The notes under the pieces were generated by a model. The model was not told the origin of the DNA. It did no database searches and saw only the letters and a program-made list of their open reading frames with translations. A DNA stretch of 64,000 nucleotides, from NCBI GenBank assembly GCA_019359175.1, contig JAHHHU010000003.1, positions 186,001-250,000 of the forward strand, written 5' to 3'. Position numbers and translations under genes: made by a program. Positions 45,892 through 54,365 of the stretch are shown one piece after another. Numbering within the stretch: position 1 is the stretch's first letter; every line of letters starts with the position of its first letter. The stretch is from Phormidium tanganyikae FI6-MK23 (lineage in GTDB: Bacteria; Cyanobacteriota; Cyanobacteriia; Leptolyngbyales; Leptolyngbyaceae).

Positions 45892-46645
45892 TATCAAAAA
45901 TCACTTGCACCCACTGAGGCGGACGTGGAATCGGATTGTTTAAGCGATCGAATAAAAACCAAGCGACTAAATGCACCACAAATAGATATACCGTATTGAC
46001 CGCAATAATAGATAGAAATACAAACAGTTGCACCAATTCAAGCGAAGGCTGGATTAACAATCCCAACAGCGAAAAAATCCAATCCAAGAAATTCGTCACC
46101 TGAGTCGTGCCATACTGCCACAAATCATCACCCAATAGAATCGAAACTAACCACACTCGGAAAAACGCACCGAACACGCCAAGCAATGTCCCAAGCGGAA
46201 TCGAAACAAACCACTTCACGCGACGATACCACAATGCACCGAGCAACACTCCCATGAATCCATAAGGGATCACATATTGAATGCTGCGAACCGGAGCCAT
46301 CAGCACCGAGAGCAACAATCCTGCGATCGCGCATCCCATCCACGCCGCCCGACTTCCCCACCGCAAGTAAATTAATGCGATCGGAATCGGGAAAAAGATT
46401 TGCAGAAACGGGCCCATCGGAAAGTAAGTATTCACGAGCCAAACTAGACTCGCCGCACTCGCCAAAAATGCCGTTTCCACCATGACGATCGGGCTATCGG
46501 GATCGACGCGACGACGTACCGGACGCTGCTCCTCAAGATCCGGTGCTGGATCAACATCGGGAATCCAGTCTTCATCGAGATCTGAGGAGTCGATCGAGGT
46601 TTCGCCTACCGCTTGATTGCGGTCGTCATCGGGCAATTCAGTCAT
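45884..46645 (-). CDS. DUF2232 membrane protein
   Basis: 253 residues from the ATG at 46645 (MTELPDDD), which lies in an ATGACTGA overlap with the preceding gene. The first 55 residues are acidic and Pro-rich (WIPDVDPAPDLEEQRPVRRRVDPDSP). About six hydrophobic helices follow, with FLQIFFPIPIALIYLRWGSRAAWMG being the recognised DUF2232-like core, as in S-component-like or YybS proteins. This could point to a small-molecule uptake role, which would fit its cobT neighbour, but that is speculative. Confidence 0.82.
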   Translation of the reverse strand: MTELPDDDRNQAVGETSIDSSDLDEDWIPDVDPAPDLEEQRPVRRRVDPDSPIVMVETAFLASAASLVWLVNTYFPMGPFLQIFFPIPIALIYLRWGSRAAWMGCAIAGLLLSVLMAPVRSIQYVIPYGFMGVLLGALWYRRVKWFVSIPLGTLLGVFGAFFRVWLVSILLGDDLWQYGTTQVTNFLDWIFSLLGLLIQPSLELVQLFVFLSIIAVNTVYLFVVHLVAWFLFDRLNNPIPRPPQWVQVIFDND

Positions 46646-47015
46646 TGAACTTGATTCTGGCGGGCACATCTACTTTAGTGCAAATTTTCACTAACGCGCC
46701 TAACAGTTCTCTGATTTGCTGCGGTCGAAAAACGGTGACGAGGTTAGTCACCAGACACAAACTGCCCAAACCCAGCAAAATATAGGTGGGCATCATCACA
46801 ACGCCGATCAAAAACCAGGTCAGAACGTGCAGCACCATGATGCCGGAAAACAGAGACGCGATCCCCGCTGTGATGAAGACCTGACGAGGCGATCGACCCA
46901 ATCCTGTGAGTGCCAATGTCAAGAAAGTCGTGAGCAGATTGGCAGGCACAAGAAACGCACAAATCCCCACGCAATTCATTCGAGAAAATTCAAACAGTGA
47001 ATTGAAATCCAGCAT
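46638..47015 (-). CDS. Small cyanobacterial membrane protein
   Basis: 125 residues with three hydrophobic helices (about 15-37, 45-65, 70-92) and a basic C-terminal tail (FRPQQIRELLGALVKICTKVDVPARIKFND). The sequence GRSPRQVFITAGIASLFSGIMVLHVLTWFLIGVVMMPTYILLGLG is typical of a conserved cyanobacterial group without known function. First gene of the overlapping operon leading to cobT. Confidence 0.8.
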   Translation of the reverse strand: MLDFNSLFEFSRMNCVGICAFLVPANLLTTFLTLALTGLGRSPRQVFITAGIASLFSGIMVLHVLTWFLIGVVMMPTYILLGLGSLCLVTNLVTVFRPQQIRELLGALVKICTKVDVPARIKFND

Positions 47016-47112
47016 TTTAAACTCTCATGACGATCTACAAGTCGATCATATCGTCGCACTGTGTTTTCAAAGATCGCTCGATCTGTCAATCAAACTTCAC
47101 GTAGTTCTGTGA

Positions 47113-47448
47113 TTAGAGATGCTCTTTTAGGAAATTGAGATCCAGGCTTTCTTCCCAAGGTGGCTCTGGATACAACAGCGATAGATGATAGTCGATGTCT
47201 TGTTCTACCTCGCTCATGTCTACTTGATCGAACCAGCCCGCCATAATTTCCACATCTCGATCGCGCAGTGGCGTGAGTGGCGCAGCGTGATCGAACAATT
47301 CGGGACGATAGGGGCGGCTAGTTGTTTTGACGTATCGCCAAGGATTGACGATCGGCGGTTCCAGGCTGATTGGCGATCGAGTCACTTCAACTTCTGAGAG
47401 CGACGAATCCTCGATCGAATCGAGATCGCTGGGAGAGACGTTTAACAT
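47113..47448 (-). CDS. Conserved hypothetical protein
   Basis: 111 residues from the ATG at 47448 (MLNVSPSDLDSIED); an in-frame ATG at 47481 adds eleven atypical residues. Acidic, Pro-rich and soluble. The middle LEPPIVNPWRYVKTTSRPYRPELFDHAAPLTPLRDR and the end DIDYHLSLLYPEPPWEESLD suggest an extended protein with few helices. No domain recognised. Single gene, 97 bases from the membrane-protein operon start. Confidence 0.65.
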   Translation of the reverse strand: MLNVSPSDLDSIEDSSLSEVEVTRSPISLEPPIVNPWRYVKTTSRPYRPELFDHAAPLTPLRDRDVEIMAGWFDQVDMSEVEQDIDYHLSLLYPEPPWEESLDLNFLKEHL

Positions 47449-47673
47449 GAAATTATTCAGGTAGTGGGGGCAAGTGAGCAAACCCTAAGAAGCACCCTGA
47501 AGTCAAATCTGAGTCGGAATGTCCAAAGAAGCGGATTGCAGTAATACCCTATCGGGAAATGGGCATGAACTCAATCGATCTTTTGTGATGTGTCGGATCG
47601 ATTATCTGATCTAGTTCTTTTTTCACCCCAATCCTTCCTGGAAAGCGATCGCAAACTGCGATCGCTCCAACTC

Positions 47674-48729
47674 CTAAGTCCAATACAAAACCTTACCCTG
47701 CGGAAATCGCTTCGCTAACTCACGCTCAAAGAACTGACGCAACTCGCGCATGATCTTTGCATCGTACACATACTTCATCCCACCGAACTTATTGCGCTTC
47801 ACTACACGCGAGGATTCCTCCATGTCTAGCTTGGTATTCGGATACCAATTCAGCAACACCTCTTTCGATCCGGGCGTGAAGCGATGTGAAATCAGCTCGA
47901 AAGTGAGATCACAATCGAAATCAATCAGATCAGACATCCGATCGAGTAACTGTGTGTAATGCTCTTGCCAATTGTCGATCGGCATAATCGGCGCGATCAC
48001 AATTCCCAACGGATAGCCGCCTTCTAAACCCAATCGGCGCAAAGATTGAAGCCGCTCTTCGGCCGAAGCCGTACCGCCCTCTAAACGCTGACTCACAGGA
48101 GCCGCATTCACACTCACCCGACAGCGCGTATGTCCATTGTGCGGCAAGTCTAACAAGCCTTCGACATGACTAAACTTCGATACCCAACGCAGATAACCAT
48201 CTTCGCGCGTACCAAAGTAGCGAATACACTCAGCCAAGCTTCCGGTGAGATGCTCAATCCCAAGTGGATCAGTGTAGCAACTCACTTCATAGCTCGTCTC
48301 GCTACCCGGACGCTCATATCGCCCTAGGTTCTCAAGGATCTGCGGCAAGTTCGCATACACACGAATCACCGGAGGGCCGGATAAACTACCCGCAAGATAG
48401 CAATACTGGCAATGTCCAGGACAGCCTTCTGCAATGTGAAACTGCCAATCCGCAGAAGGAGGAATCGGACTAAGCTTAAACTGGCTCGGAGGAGCAGTCA
48501 CGATCGCTAATGTGCGCTTAGAAATGCTGTACGTCTCGCGCTCATCCTCACCGCGTAAGCCAGTGAGCCGATTGCGCGGCAACTCTTCGATCGGTAAATT
48601 CAAACCCTGAACGCGCGCCTTAATCTGCTGTCCCCACGGCTCATCCAATGCAGCGGGTGTAAACAAAACGCGATCGGGCATCCACAATTTCGACTCTCGG
48701 ACTTCACGAGCTGGAGCGGTAACTACCAT
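47674..48729 (-). CDS. Spore photoproduct lyase-like radical SAM protein
   Basis: 351 residues from the ATG at 48729 (MVVTAPAREVRESKLWMPDRVLFTP). The frame is open to a GTG at 48831, which would overlap the upstream small gene. The radical SAM cluster cysteines are in EGCPGHCQYCYLAGS, and GEDERETYSISKRTLAIV and FELISHRFTPGSKEVLLNWYPNT match the SPL family. True spore photoproduct lyases repair a thymine dimer in spores; in a non-sporulating cyanobacterium the substrate is unknown, though a DNA-repair role is the obvious guess. Helicase and small-protein genes lie upstream on the same strand. Confidence 0.88.
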   Translation of the reverse strand: MVVTAPAREVRESKLWMPDRVLFTPAALDEPWGQQIKARVQGLNLPIEELPRNRLTGLRGEDERETYSISKRTLAIVTAPPSQFKLSPIPPSADWQFHIAEGCPGHCQYCYLAGSLSGPPVIRVYANLPQILENLGRYERPGSETSYEVSCYTDPLGIEHLTGSLAECIRYFGTREDGYLRWVSKFSHVEGLLDLPHNGHTRCRVSVNAAPVSQRLEGGTASAEERLQSLRRLGLEGGYPLGIVIAPIMPIDNWQEHYTQLLDRMSDLIDFDCDLTFELISHRFTPGSKEVLLNWYPNTKLDMEESSRVVKRNKFGGMKYVYDAKIMRELRQFFERELAKRFPQGKVLYWT

Positions 48730-48803
48730 GCGTCTCAATCGTTGTCTTACTTCTTTATTATGACAACGATCAAAACGGCTGAATCGGTCTACGGTTGCGG
48801 GTT

Positions 48804-49055
48804 CTACACCATTTTGATTAGGCGGTTCCACACTTGTTTGAGGGCGCGATTGACGGCAATTTTTTCAGCGATCGACGTTTCTTTTTTCTCAAACAATGGT
48901 GCAATTTGTTTTGCTTCTGTCAAATCGAATCCAAAGTTGATTAATTGGTGCGTGTAGGATTGCTCGTGAAGCGGATTGCGTCCCTGCATCAACAATTCCA
49001 AATACTCTGTATCTGACATTTCTAAGTCAACAACGATCGGCTGAGAAATCTGCAC
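48804..49055 (-). CDS. Small hypothetical protein between helicase and SPL genes
   Basis: 83 residues, mostly helical: SDTEYLELLMQGRNPLHEQSYTHQLINFGFDLTEAKQIAPLFEKKE and AVNRALKQVWNRLIKMV. A ribosome-like AGGAG lies shortly upstream of the ATG. No family recognised. It starts 83 bases after the helicase stop and ends 74 bases before the SPL start, so the three may be co-transcribed. Confidence 0.65.
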   Translation of the reverse strand: MQISQPIVVDLEMSDTEYLELLMQGRNPLHEQSYTHQLINFGFDLTEAKQIAPLFEKKETSIAEKIAVNRALKQVWNRLIKMV

Positions 49056-49138
49056 AGTGTTTTTTCTCCTGAATGCTTCAGGACAGCATATCAGGTTCTG
49101 AGAAAACTTAATTGAAGATCATCTATCCTTGGATGGAT

Positions 49139-51469
49139 CTATTGACTTTTGAGCAGAATTTGTAGTTCTGCCAAATTGAGATAGTCATGAGTGAAAGCTT
49201 TTTCGAGTAGTTCGATCGGAATGTAAGCATCGTATTTACTGAAGTTCAGTGTTTCATCAGGTTTAATCAGATCCGAAACACTAATTGTTCGATCTCCTAA
49301 TGACTGAATTTCTGTGTGCACACTCTCTAGCTTGCATTTTCCTAGCCGCACGATTAGAAAATAGGGCGATCGAGCTTTAATACTTTTCAATCCCAAGGCA
49401 TCTTTGGCAGAAAAGCGCAGAAATCGCTCCAAGGTGCGAAACGCGATCGTGCCCATCCAAGGGAAGATACAGCAGACTTCTTCATCAATCAGTTGAATCG
49501 GATTGTGTAGTAGTCGGGTTGATTCTGCTAATTCTCTCGCATCTTGTAAGCGTTGTTTTGCGCCGGGTTGGAGATAAGAATACTGCGTTGTTTCTTGCAA
49601 TATCTTTTTCATTCGCTGTAGTACTTTAGAATGAATTTCGCCTGTATTACCGCGCCATGAACTTGATGTGACTGATTTTTTACTGGATTCAACAGCGATC
49701 GTCTTTTTCTTTGCGTTTACTTCGATGACTTCCCAGGTTTTCCCGGCAAGCGAAAAGCGATCGCCTTCCATTGGCGGAACGATGATGCTTCCGATCGCTT
49801 TTCCGTTGTGCTTCACGAGATACTCTTCTGTATCTGGAAAAATCGCGTAAAACTTGAAATTGTTAATCAGTCTTTCTGCTGCAATCCCAACAATCAAACC
49901 GCCTTCTGGTGTGCGTTCCAAATGATCAATCTCTAACAAGTGCCGCAGAAACGCTCGGAAATCGTCCTGTGTGATCGATTGAAACGGTGGTAACTTGAGA
50001 ACATTTTGCGCGATCGCGCCTGGCGACAATTCGCCCAACGAAACCAACGTACTCATCGTTTGGTGATAAAGCAAACTGAACGGATAGCGCATCGTTCGAG
50101 CAGGTTCGATCCATTGTTCTTCTAAATAGAGTTGAATAATTGCGATCGATTGAATCAATTGCCATGGAATTCGTTCCGGTAATACCTCTTCTCCAGTCGG
50201 CTTGTCTTCGGCGCAAATAAATCGCATCTCTGCCGTATCTCCTCGCCGCCCTGATCGTCCTAACCGTTGTAAAAAACTCGCTACGGATGACGGGGCTTCT
50301 AATTGCAAAACGCGATCGAGATGACCTAAATCGATTCCCATTTCAAAGGTCACGGTCGCCGCTGTCACCGCCATTTTTTCTGGGTCGCGCATGGCTTCCT
50401 CTGCCGTTTCTCTCAGCGCTGCTGAAATGCTGCCGTGATGAACGTGATAGATATCCGGTGCGCCTTTTGCTTGAGCAATTTCTCTCAAAGCCGCGATCGC
50501 TTCCTCGGTCGCCGTTCGCCCATTCGCAAAAATCAAACTCTTTCGCCCCTCCGTTTGCCGAAACAAATACAAATGGTAAGGATTGAAAACCTTATCGCGA
50601 TCGTCTCCTTTGGCGCGGACAACTAAGCCCGGATCGTAGAAATGTTCGATCGATAATTGGATCTTTCGTGCCACTCCAGAAATATTTGGGGTGATGACAG
50701 ATTGAGAAGTGTCCGCTTGTAACCACGCTTCTGCTAAAGAATAATCACCGAGCGTTGCAGATAGCCCAATTCGACGAGGTTGGTTCCCCGTCAGCTTTGC
50801 AAGCCGCGACAGTTGACACAAAATCTGACAACCGCGATCGCTGCCGATAAACGCATGAACTTCATCGATAATCACAAACCGCAAGTCACCAAAGATACGA
50901 TCGATCTCTGCACTTTTGTTGATCAGCAAACTTTCCAACGATTCCGGAGTGATTTGCAGAATGCCTTGCGGGTGTGTGAGGAGCTTTTTCTTCCGACTTT
51001 GTGCCACGTCTCCATGCCATGCCCAGACTGGAATGTCTGCATTTTGTAGAAGGTCAGTTAATCGATCGAATTGATCATTGATCAGCGCTTTGATCGGACT
51101 GATATAAATTGCGCCAACGCTGCGAGAAGGCTTTTCATGCAGCAAAGTCAACACCGGGAGAAATGCAGCCTCAGTCTTCCCGGATGCCGTGCCCGCAGCG
51201 ATTAACAGATGATGATCGGTTTCAAACAAGATTCGACAGGCTTCCGCTTGAATCGGGCGTAAATCTGTCCATCCCTGTTTGTAAATATACTCCTGAATAA
51301 ATGGAGCGAGTCGGTAATACGGATTCTGCATTCTCTCTTCCCAATCCTCGATCGAATCCTTTGTACCGCCTACTTTAGTGCCGAATTCCGTCTTTTGAAC
51401 GCCAATTTTTTCGCAATGTGCCCGCAACTTGTGCCAATCGAGAATCTGTCTCTTGTTGAGTTGAGCCAT
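49139..51469 (-). CDS. Lhr-like DEAD/DEAH-box helicase
   Basis: 776 residues. First RecA domain: Q-motif region LRPIQAEACRILF, Walker A AGTASGKTEAAFLP, motif Ia ISPIKALINDQFDRL, DEVH box in VIIDEVHAFIGSDRG, motif III GLSATLGD. Second RecA domain: SLIFANGRTATEEAIAAL, TVTFEMGIDLGHLDRVLQL and motif VI FLQRLGRSGRRGD. A winged-helix and C-terminal part of about 300 residues follow. Members of this Lhr/Ski2-related group act on DNA or RNA in repair or, in some genomes, next to defence genes. No nuclease or methylase gene is adjacent here, so a repair role is favoured. Confidence 0.9.
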   Translation of the reverse strand: MAQLNKRQILDWHKLRAHCEKIGVQKTEFGTKVGGTKDSIEDWEERMQNPYYRLAPFIQEYIYKQGWTDLRPIQAEACRILFETDHHLLIAAGTASGKTEAAFLPVLTLLHEKPSRSVGAIYISPIKALINDQFDRLTDLLQNADIPVWAWHGDVAQSRKKKLLTHPQGILQITPESLESLLINKSAEIDRIFGDLRFVIIDEVHAFIGSDRGCQILCQLSRLAKLTGNQPRRIGLSATLGDYSLAEAWLQADTSQSVITPNISGVARKIQLSIEHFYDPGLVVRAKGDDRDKVFNPYHLYLFRQTEGRKSLIFANGRTATEEAIAALREIAQAKGAPDIYHVHHGSISAALRETAEEAMRDPEKMAVTAATVTFEMGIDLGHLDRVLQLEAPSSVASFLQRLGRSGRRGDTAEMRFICAEDKPTGEEVLPERIPWQLIQSIAIIQLYLEEQWIEPARTMRYPFSLLYHQTMSTLVSLGELSPGAIAQNVLKLPPFQSITQDDFRAFLRHLLEIDHLERTPEGGLIVGIAAERLINNFKFYAIFPDTEEYLVKHNGKAIGSIIVPPMEGDRFSLAGKTWEVIEVNAKKKTIAVESSKKSVTSSSWRGNTGEIHSKVLQRMKKILQETTQYSYLQPGAKQRLQDARELAESTRLLHNPIQLIDEEVCCIFPWMGTIAFRTLERFLRFSAKDALGLKSIKARSPYFLIVRLGKCKLESVHTEIQSLGDRTISVSDLIKPDETLNFSKYDAYIPIELLEKAFTHDYLNLAELQILLKSQ

Positions 51470-51634
51470 TCACCACTGCTTCGGTACGGTTTGGCTGTCT
51501 AACGCTATCTGTCGCTTTCCAAAACCACGGACAGAAGTTCGATCAGTTCGATAAGGCATGAATCATCAAGGGGTGAATCATCATTAGTGCATTCTGAAAT
51601 TGCGTAAGTATATTGACCTTTAGAAAATTCGGAG

Positions 51635-52711
51635 ATGAACGTGAGCAAACTGAAACAGATTGCCGCTTTTGGCGTAGCGACCGTACTTGCAGGATACGGA
51701 GTTCCCACGATCGCTCAATCGATCAAAACCCCTCTCAAAGCAAGCCCGACCGAATCCGCCTCGCCTTCGATGAGTACAACTCCCGCGAATCCGGTACTTT
51801 CTCCGATCGCGAACCCAGAAGCTCCGGCTGCAACTCCTCTAAGTTCTCCAACAAAGCCGATCGATGCAGGCTCAACCCCTGTGGTTCCCGCATTGCCGAC
51901 TAGCCCGATGATGAGCAGCCCGACGATGGCAAACCCAACGATGAGCAGTCCATCCGGCTCGACTCAAACGCCTTCGCCCACAATGCAAATGAAGCCTGCT
52001 GAGTCCCTTACACCCACTGCAAGTCCGTCCACGCCCGACACGATGAAACTCGCTCCCACGGAGTCCACCACACCCGGATCGACCCCGATCGTTCCGTCTT
52101 CTACTCCGGTCGTTCCCTCTGCTCCTTCAGCCCCGGAATCGACCACAACTCCCGTAACACCGACCACGCCGGATTCCTCGACGACACCTTCATCACCGAG
52201 CAGTGTCCCGATCTCACCTGCTTCCCCAACGACTCCGGATTCGACCACAACTCCCGCAACTCCGGTCACTCCAGATTCGACCACCCCTGCAACTCCAGTT
52301 GCACCGTCATCGACACCGAGCGCCCCAACGACTGCACCCGCTCCGACCACCCCAGCGGAACAGTCTGCAACTCCTAGCGCCCAACCGACTGCGAAAACGA
52401 TGGTACTTGAAGGTGAAACCATCACAGGCATCAAGGAAACAACCTTCCCCGCAACCTCGATCTCACCGTCGAAGCTCACACTCCCGATCCAAGTGGCGGT
52501 TGTGAAAGAAGCGGCAGTGACGAGCGACACCCCAATCACCGATAAGATGTCAAAAGATTTGACGGCTTGGGGATCGGCAGTCAGTGCTTGTTTGCAAGAT
52601 AAGCCTGCATTTGTGCGCGTCGTTGAAGATCAGCAAGTGCCGTTCATGATCAACGGAACAGAAGGCAAGATTCGACTGAATGCAAATGACAAGCCTGTTT
52701 GTGCGGGTTAA
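51635..52711 (+). CDS. Secreted Pro/Thr/Ser-rich protein
   Basis: 358 residues. Signal peptide MNVSKLKQIAAFGVATVLAGYG, cleavage near PTIAQ. Residues 35-250 are a low-complexity Pro/Thr/Ser/Ala region with irregular repeats of TPTTPDSSTTP and TPATPVTPDS type, expected to be extended and possibly glycosylated. The last 100 residues are a folded domain (ISPSKLTLPIQVAVVKEA; SKDLTAWGSAVSACLQDKPAFVRVVED) with two cysteines. Likely anchored in or passing through the cell wall or outer layer. Long antisense frames across the repeat region are artefacts of its composition. Confidence 0.85.
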   Translation: MNVSKLKQIAAFGVATVLAGYGVPTIAQSIKTPLKASPTESASPSMSTTPANPVLSPIANPEAPAATPLSSPTKPIDAGSTPVVPALPTSPMMSSPTMANPTMSSPSGSTQTPSPTMQMKPAESLTPTASPSTPDTMKLAPTESTTPGSTPIVPSSTPVVPSAPSAPESTTTPVTPTTPDSSTTPSSPSSVPISPASPTTPDSTTTPATPVTPDSTTPATPVAPSSTPSAPTTAPAPTTPAEQSATPSAQPTAKTMVLEGETITGIKETTFPATSISPSKLTLPIQVAVVKEAAVTSDTPITDKMSKDLTAWGSAVSACLQDKPAFVRVVEDQQVPFMINGTEGKIRLNANDKPVCAG

Positions 52712-52747
52712 GCGTTTGAATCTCTAGTTTGAGCCTCTAAAACTATG

Positions 52748-52772
52748 TGGGTCGGGCATCTTGCCTGACCCA
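52748..52772. terminator. Bidirectional terminator-like hairpin
   Basis: TGGGTCGGGCA and TGCCTGACCCA pair with one mismatch around a 3-base loop, between two convergent genes and followed by ATCATTTTG. Its core is shared with the hairpin at 1920-1941. Confidence 0.75.
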
Positions 52773-52782
52773 TCATTTTGCT

Positions 52783-54207
52783 TTAAGGCTGCGCGATCGT
52801 CGATTTCACAGGTTGCGCTCCCTGAGATCCAGGTGTAGGACTCGGAGGAGTCGCACTCAGTTGATTGAAATATTGAAAGGTCAGTTTTGACATTTGCCGA
52901 ATCACATCGCCCGCTCGATCGTCATTGTGCGGACGTTTTACCATTGCTGCCATCAAGTACCGCTTACCGTTTGGTAAATCAATGATGCCAACATCACCCA
53001 GCATTGTGCCGATATCTCCAGTTTTGTGTGCAATCATCGCTCCTTGCCCCAAACCTTGAGGAATCAGGGAATTATTGGCGACTTTTCGCATAATGTCGAG
53101 CATTCTTTCGTGCGATCGCATTGAAACCAATTGTCCTCGGTTCACCGCATCCAGTAGCGCAACCATATCGCGCGGACTGCTTATGTTTGTCCCTTGCAAA
53201 TCGGGGAGCAGATTTTGAATCGTCGTATTCGTCAAGCCCCAAGATTGAAATTGCTGATTCACCGCATCTTTACCGCCTAAGCGATCGATGATCATATTCG
53301 TTGCGGTGTTGTCGCTGATATCGATCATTTTGGTTGCAACTTCGATCGCGGGAAACTGAGAGCCGATCGGCAAATCTTGAAGCTCACCCGATTCAGTCGC
53401 GATCAGTTCTTTTCGCATTGTCAGCGGTTCATCGAGCCGAATTTTTCCTTGATCAACTGCTTGGAAGAAAGCAACAAGAATTGGAAACTTAATCGTGCTG
53501 GCAGCGGGCAGCGCATTAGAGCCGTTGATGTCTAAATAAGCGTGAGTATCCGCATCCACAATCATCAAACCTGGAGCCAATTGCGTCTGAGCTGCGATCT
53601 CGCTTTGGATCTGCGTTTTCAGCGGAGCGATTTCCTCACCGAGTTGCAGTTGGGCAGCGGTAGTCGGACTTGGTGACGGAGCAGCTTGCTCGGTTTTTTC
53701 CGGTTGAGATGCACCGCCGAATCGGTTTGCCGGATCCCAAATCGATAGGCTGGTTCCTGCAATCACCCCAATTCCCACGCCTAGAATTAACAATCGAGTG
53801 CCGTAGAGAAATGCTAACGCCGATCGACTTTTTGGCGGTGAAACAATCGGTTTTCGGGCAGGTTGCGGGCGACGGGCTTCGGGAGGCGGAACGACTTCGA
53901 GCCGACGCCGCTCAGTTCTCGATCGTGAGCGTTCTGGAGGCGTGCGAAACGATCGAACGGTCGTAGAAAATTCGCGGGATTTAGCGATCGGGCGTTCTGG
54001 AGCAGCTTTACGCGATAGCTTCGCTTCCCGTGGGGTTTGCTCAGGAGTGCGACGACGCTCAGAACGACGAGACGAAAGCGGAATCGGCGGACTTGCGGCT
54101 TCAGGGGCACGACGACGGGAGCGAGAATTTAGCTTTGCTGTGCCCGTGAGCGATCGCTCACTGCGATCCAAATTTGATGCGGTTGACTCGTCAGTTCCAT
54201 CCCACAT
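52783..54207 (-). CDS. Class A beta-lactamase-fold protein with long basic cytoplasmic tail
   Basis: 474 residues. Residues 1-130 are an Arg/Ser/Pro-rich, strongly basic, disordered tail; 131-152 are one membrane helix (LAFLYGTRLLILGVGIGVIAG), so the rest is periplasmic. The enzyme domain has the serine-hydrolase triad of motifs: Ser237-x-x-Lys240 (ASTIKFP), Ser298-Asp299-Asn300 (ISDNTATN) and Lys395-Thr-Gly397 (HKTGDIG). The E166-type region is not clearly recognisable. Such proteins are annotated as beta-lactamases, but membrane-anchored versions in cyanobacteria may be peptidoglycan-processing enzymes. The C-terminal 30 residues are again Pro/Ser-rich. Confidence 0.88.
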   Translation of the reverse strand: MWDGTDESTASNLDRSERSLTGTAKLNSRSRRRAPEAASPPIPLSSRRSERRRTPEQTPREAKLSRKAAPERPIAKSREFSTTVRSFRTPPERSRSRTERRRLEVVPPPEARRPQPARKPIVSPPKSRSALAFLYGTRLLILGVGIGVIAGTSLSIWDPANRFGGASQPEKTEQAAPSPSPTTAAQLQLGEEIAPLKTQIQSEIAAQTQLAPGLMIVDADTHAYLDINGSNALPAASTIKFPILVAFFQAVDQGKIRLDEPLTMRKELIATESGELQDLPIGSQFPAIEVATKMIDISDNTATNMIIDRLGGKDAVNQQFQSWGLTNTTIQNLLPDLQGTNISSPRDMVALLDAVNRGQLVSMRSHERMLDIMRKVANNSLIPQGLGQGAMIAHKTGDIGTMLGDVGIIDLPNGKRYLMAAMVKRPHNDDRAGDVIRQMSKLTFQYFNQLSATPPSPTPGSQGAQPVKSTIAQP

Positions 54208-54365
54208 TGATGCTTTTCTCCGTTCGTCAGAAACAAGATTTCAGTTGCTCTGCATTCCACCGATGTTGCTGTGTGAAATCGGTTTTGAATTCAGAACGCT
54301 AATTTTGCGCTGTGTCACTCTGTATGTCTTAGGGATTTTACATTGTCTTCGAGAAAGTGATCCGC

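Noticed and set aside
49139-51469. Lhr-like helicase as the core of a defence island
   Set aside because: No nuclease, methylase, phospholipase or other defence partner is adjacent; neighbours are a radical SAM gene and cell-envelope genes.
51964-52539. 191-codon antisense frame (Val/Gly/Ala-rich) inside the Pro/Thr/Ser-rich gene
   Set aside because: It is the mirror of a repetitive Pro/Thr/Ser coding region; no ribosome site and a composition set by the opposite strand.
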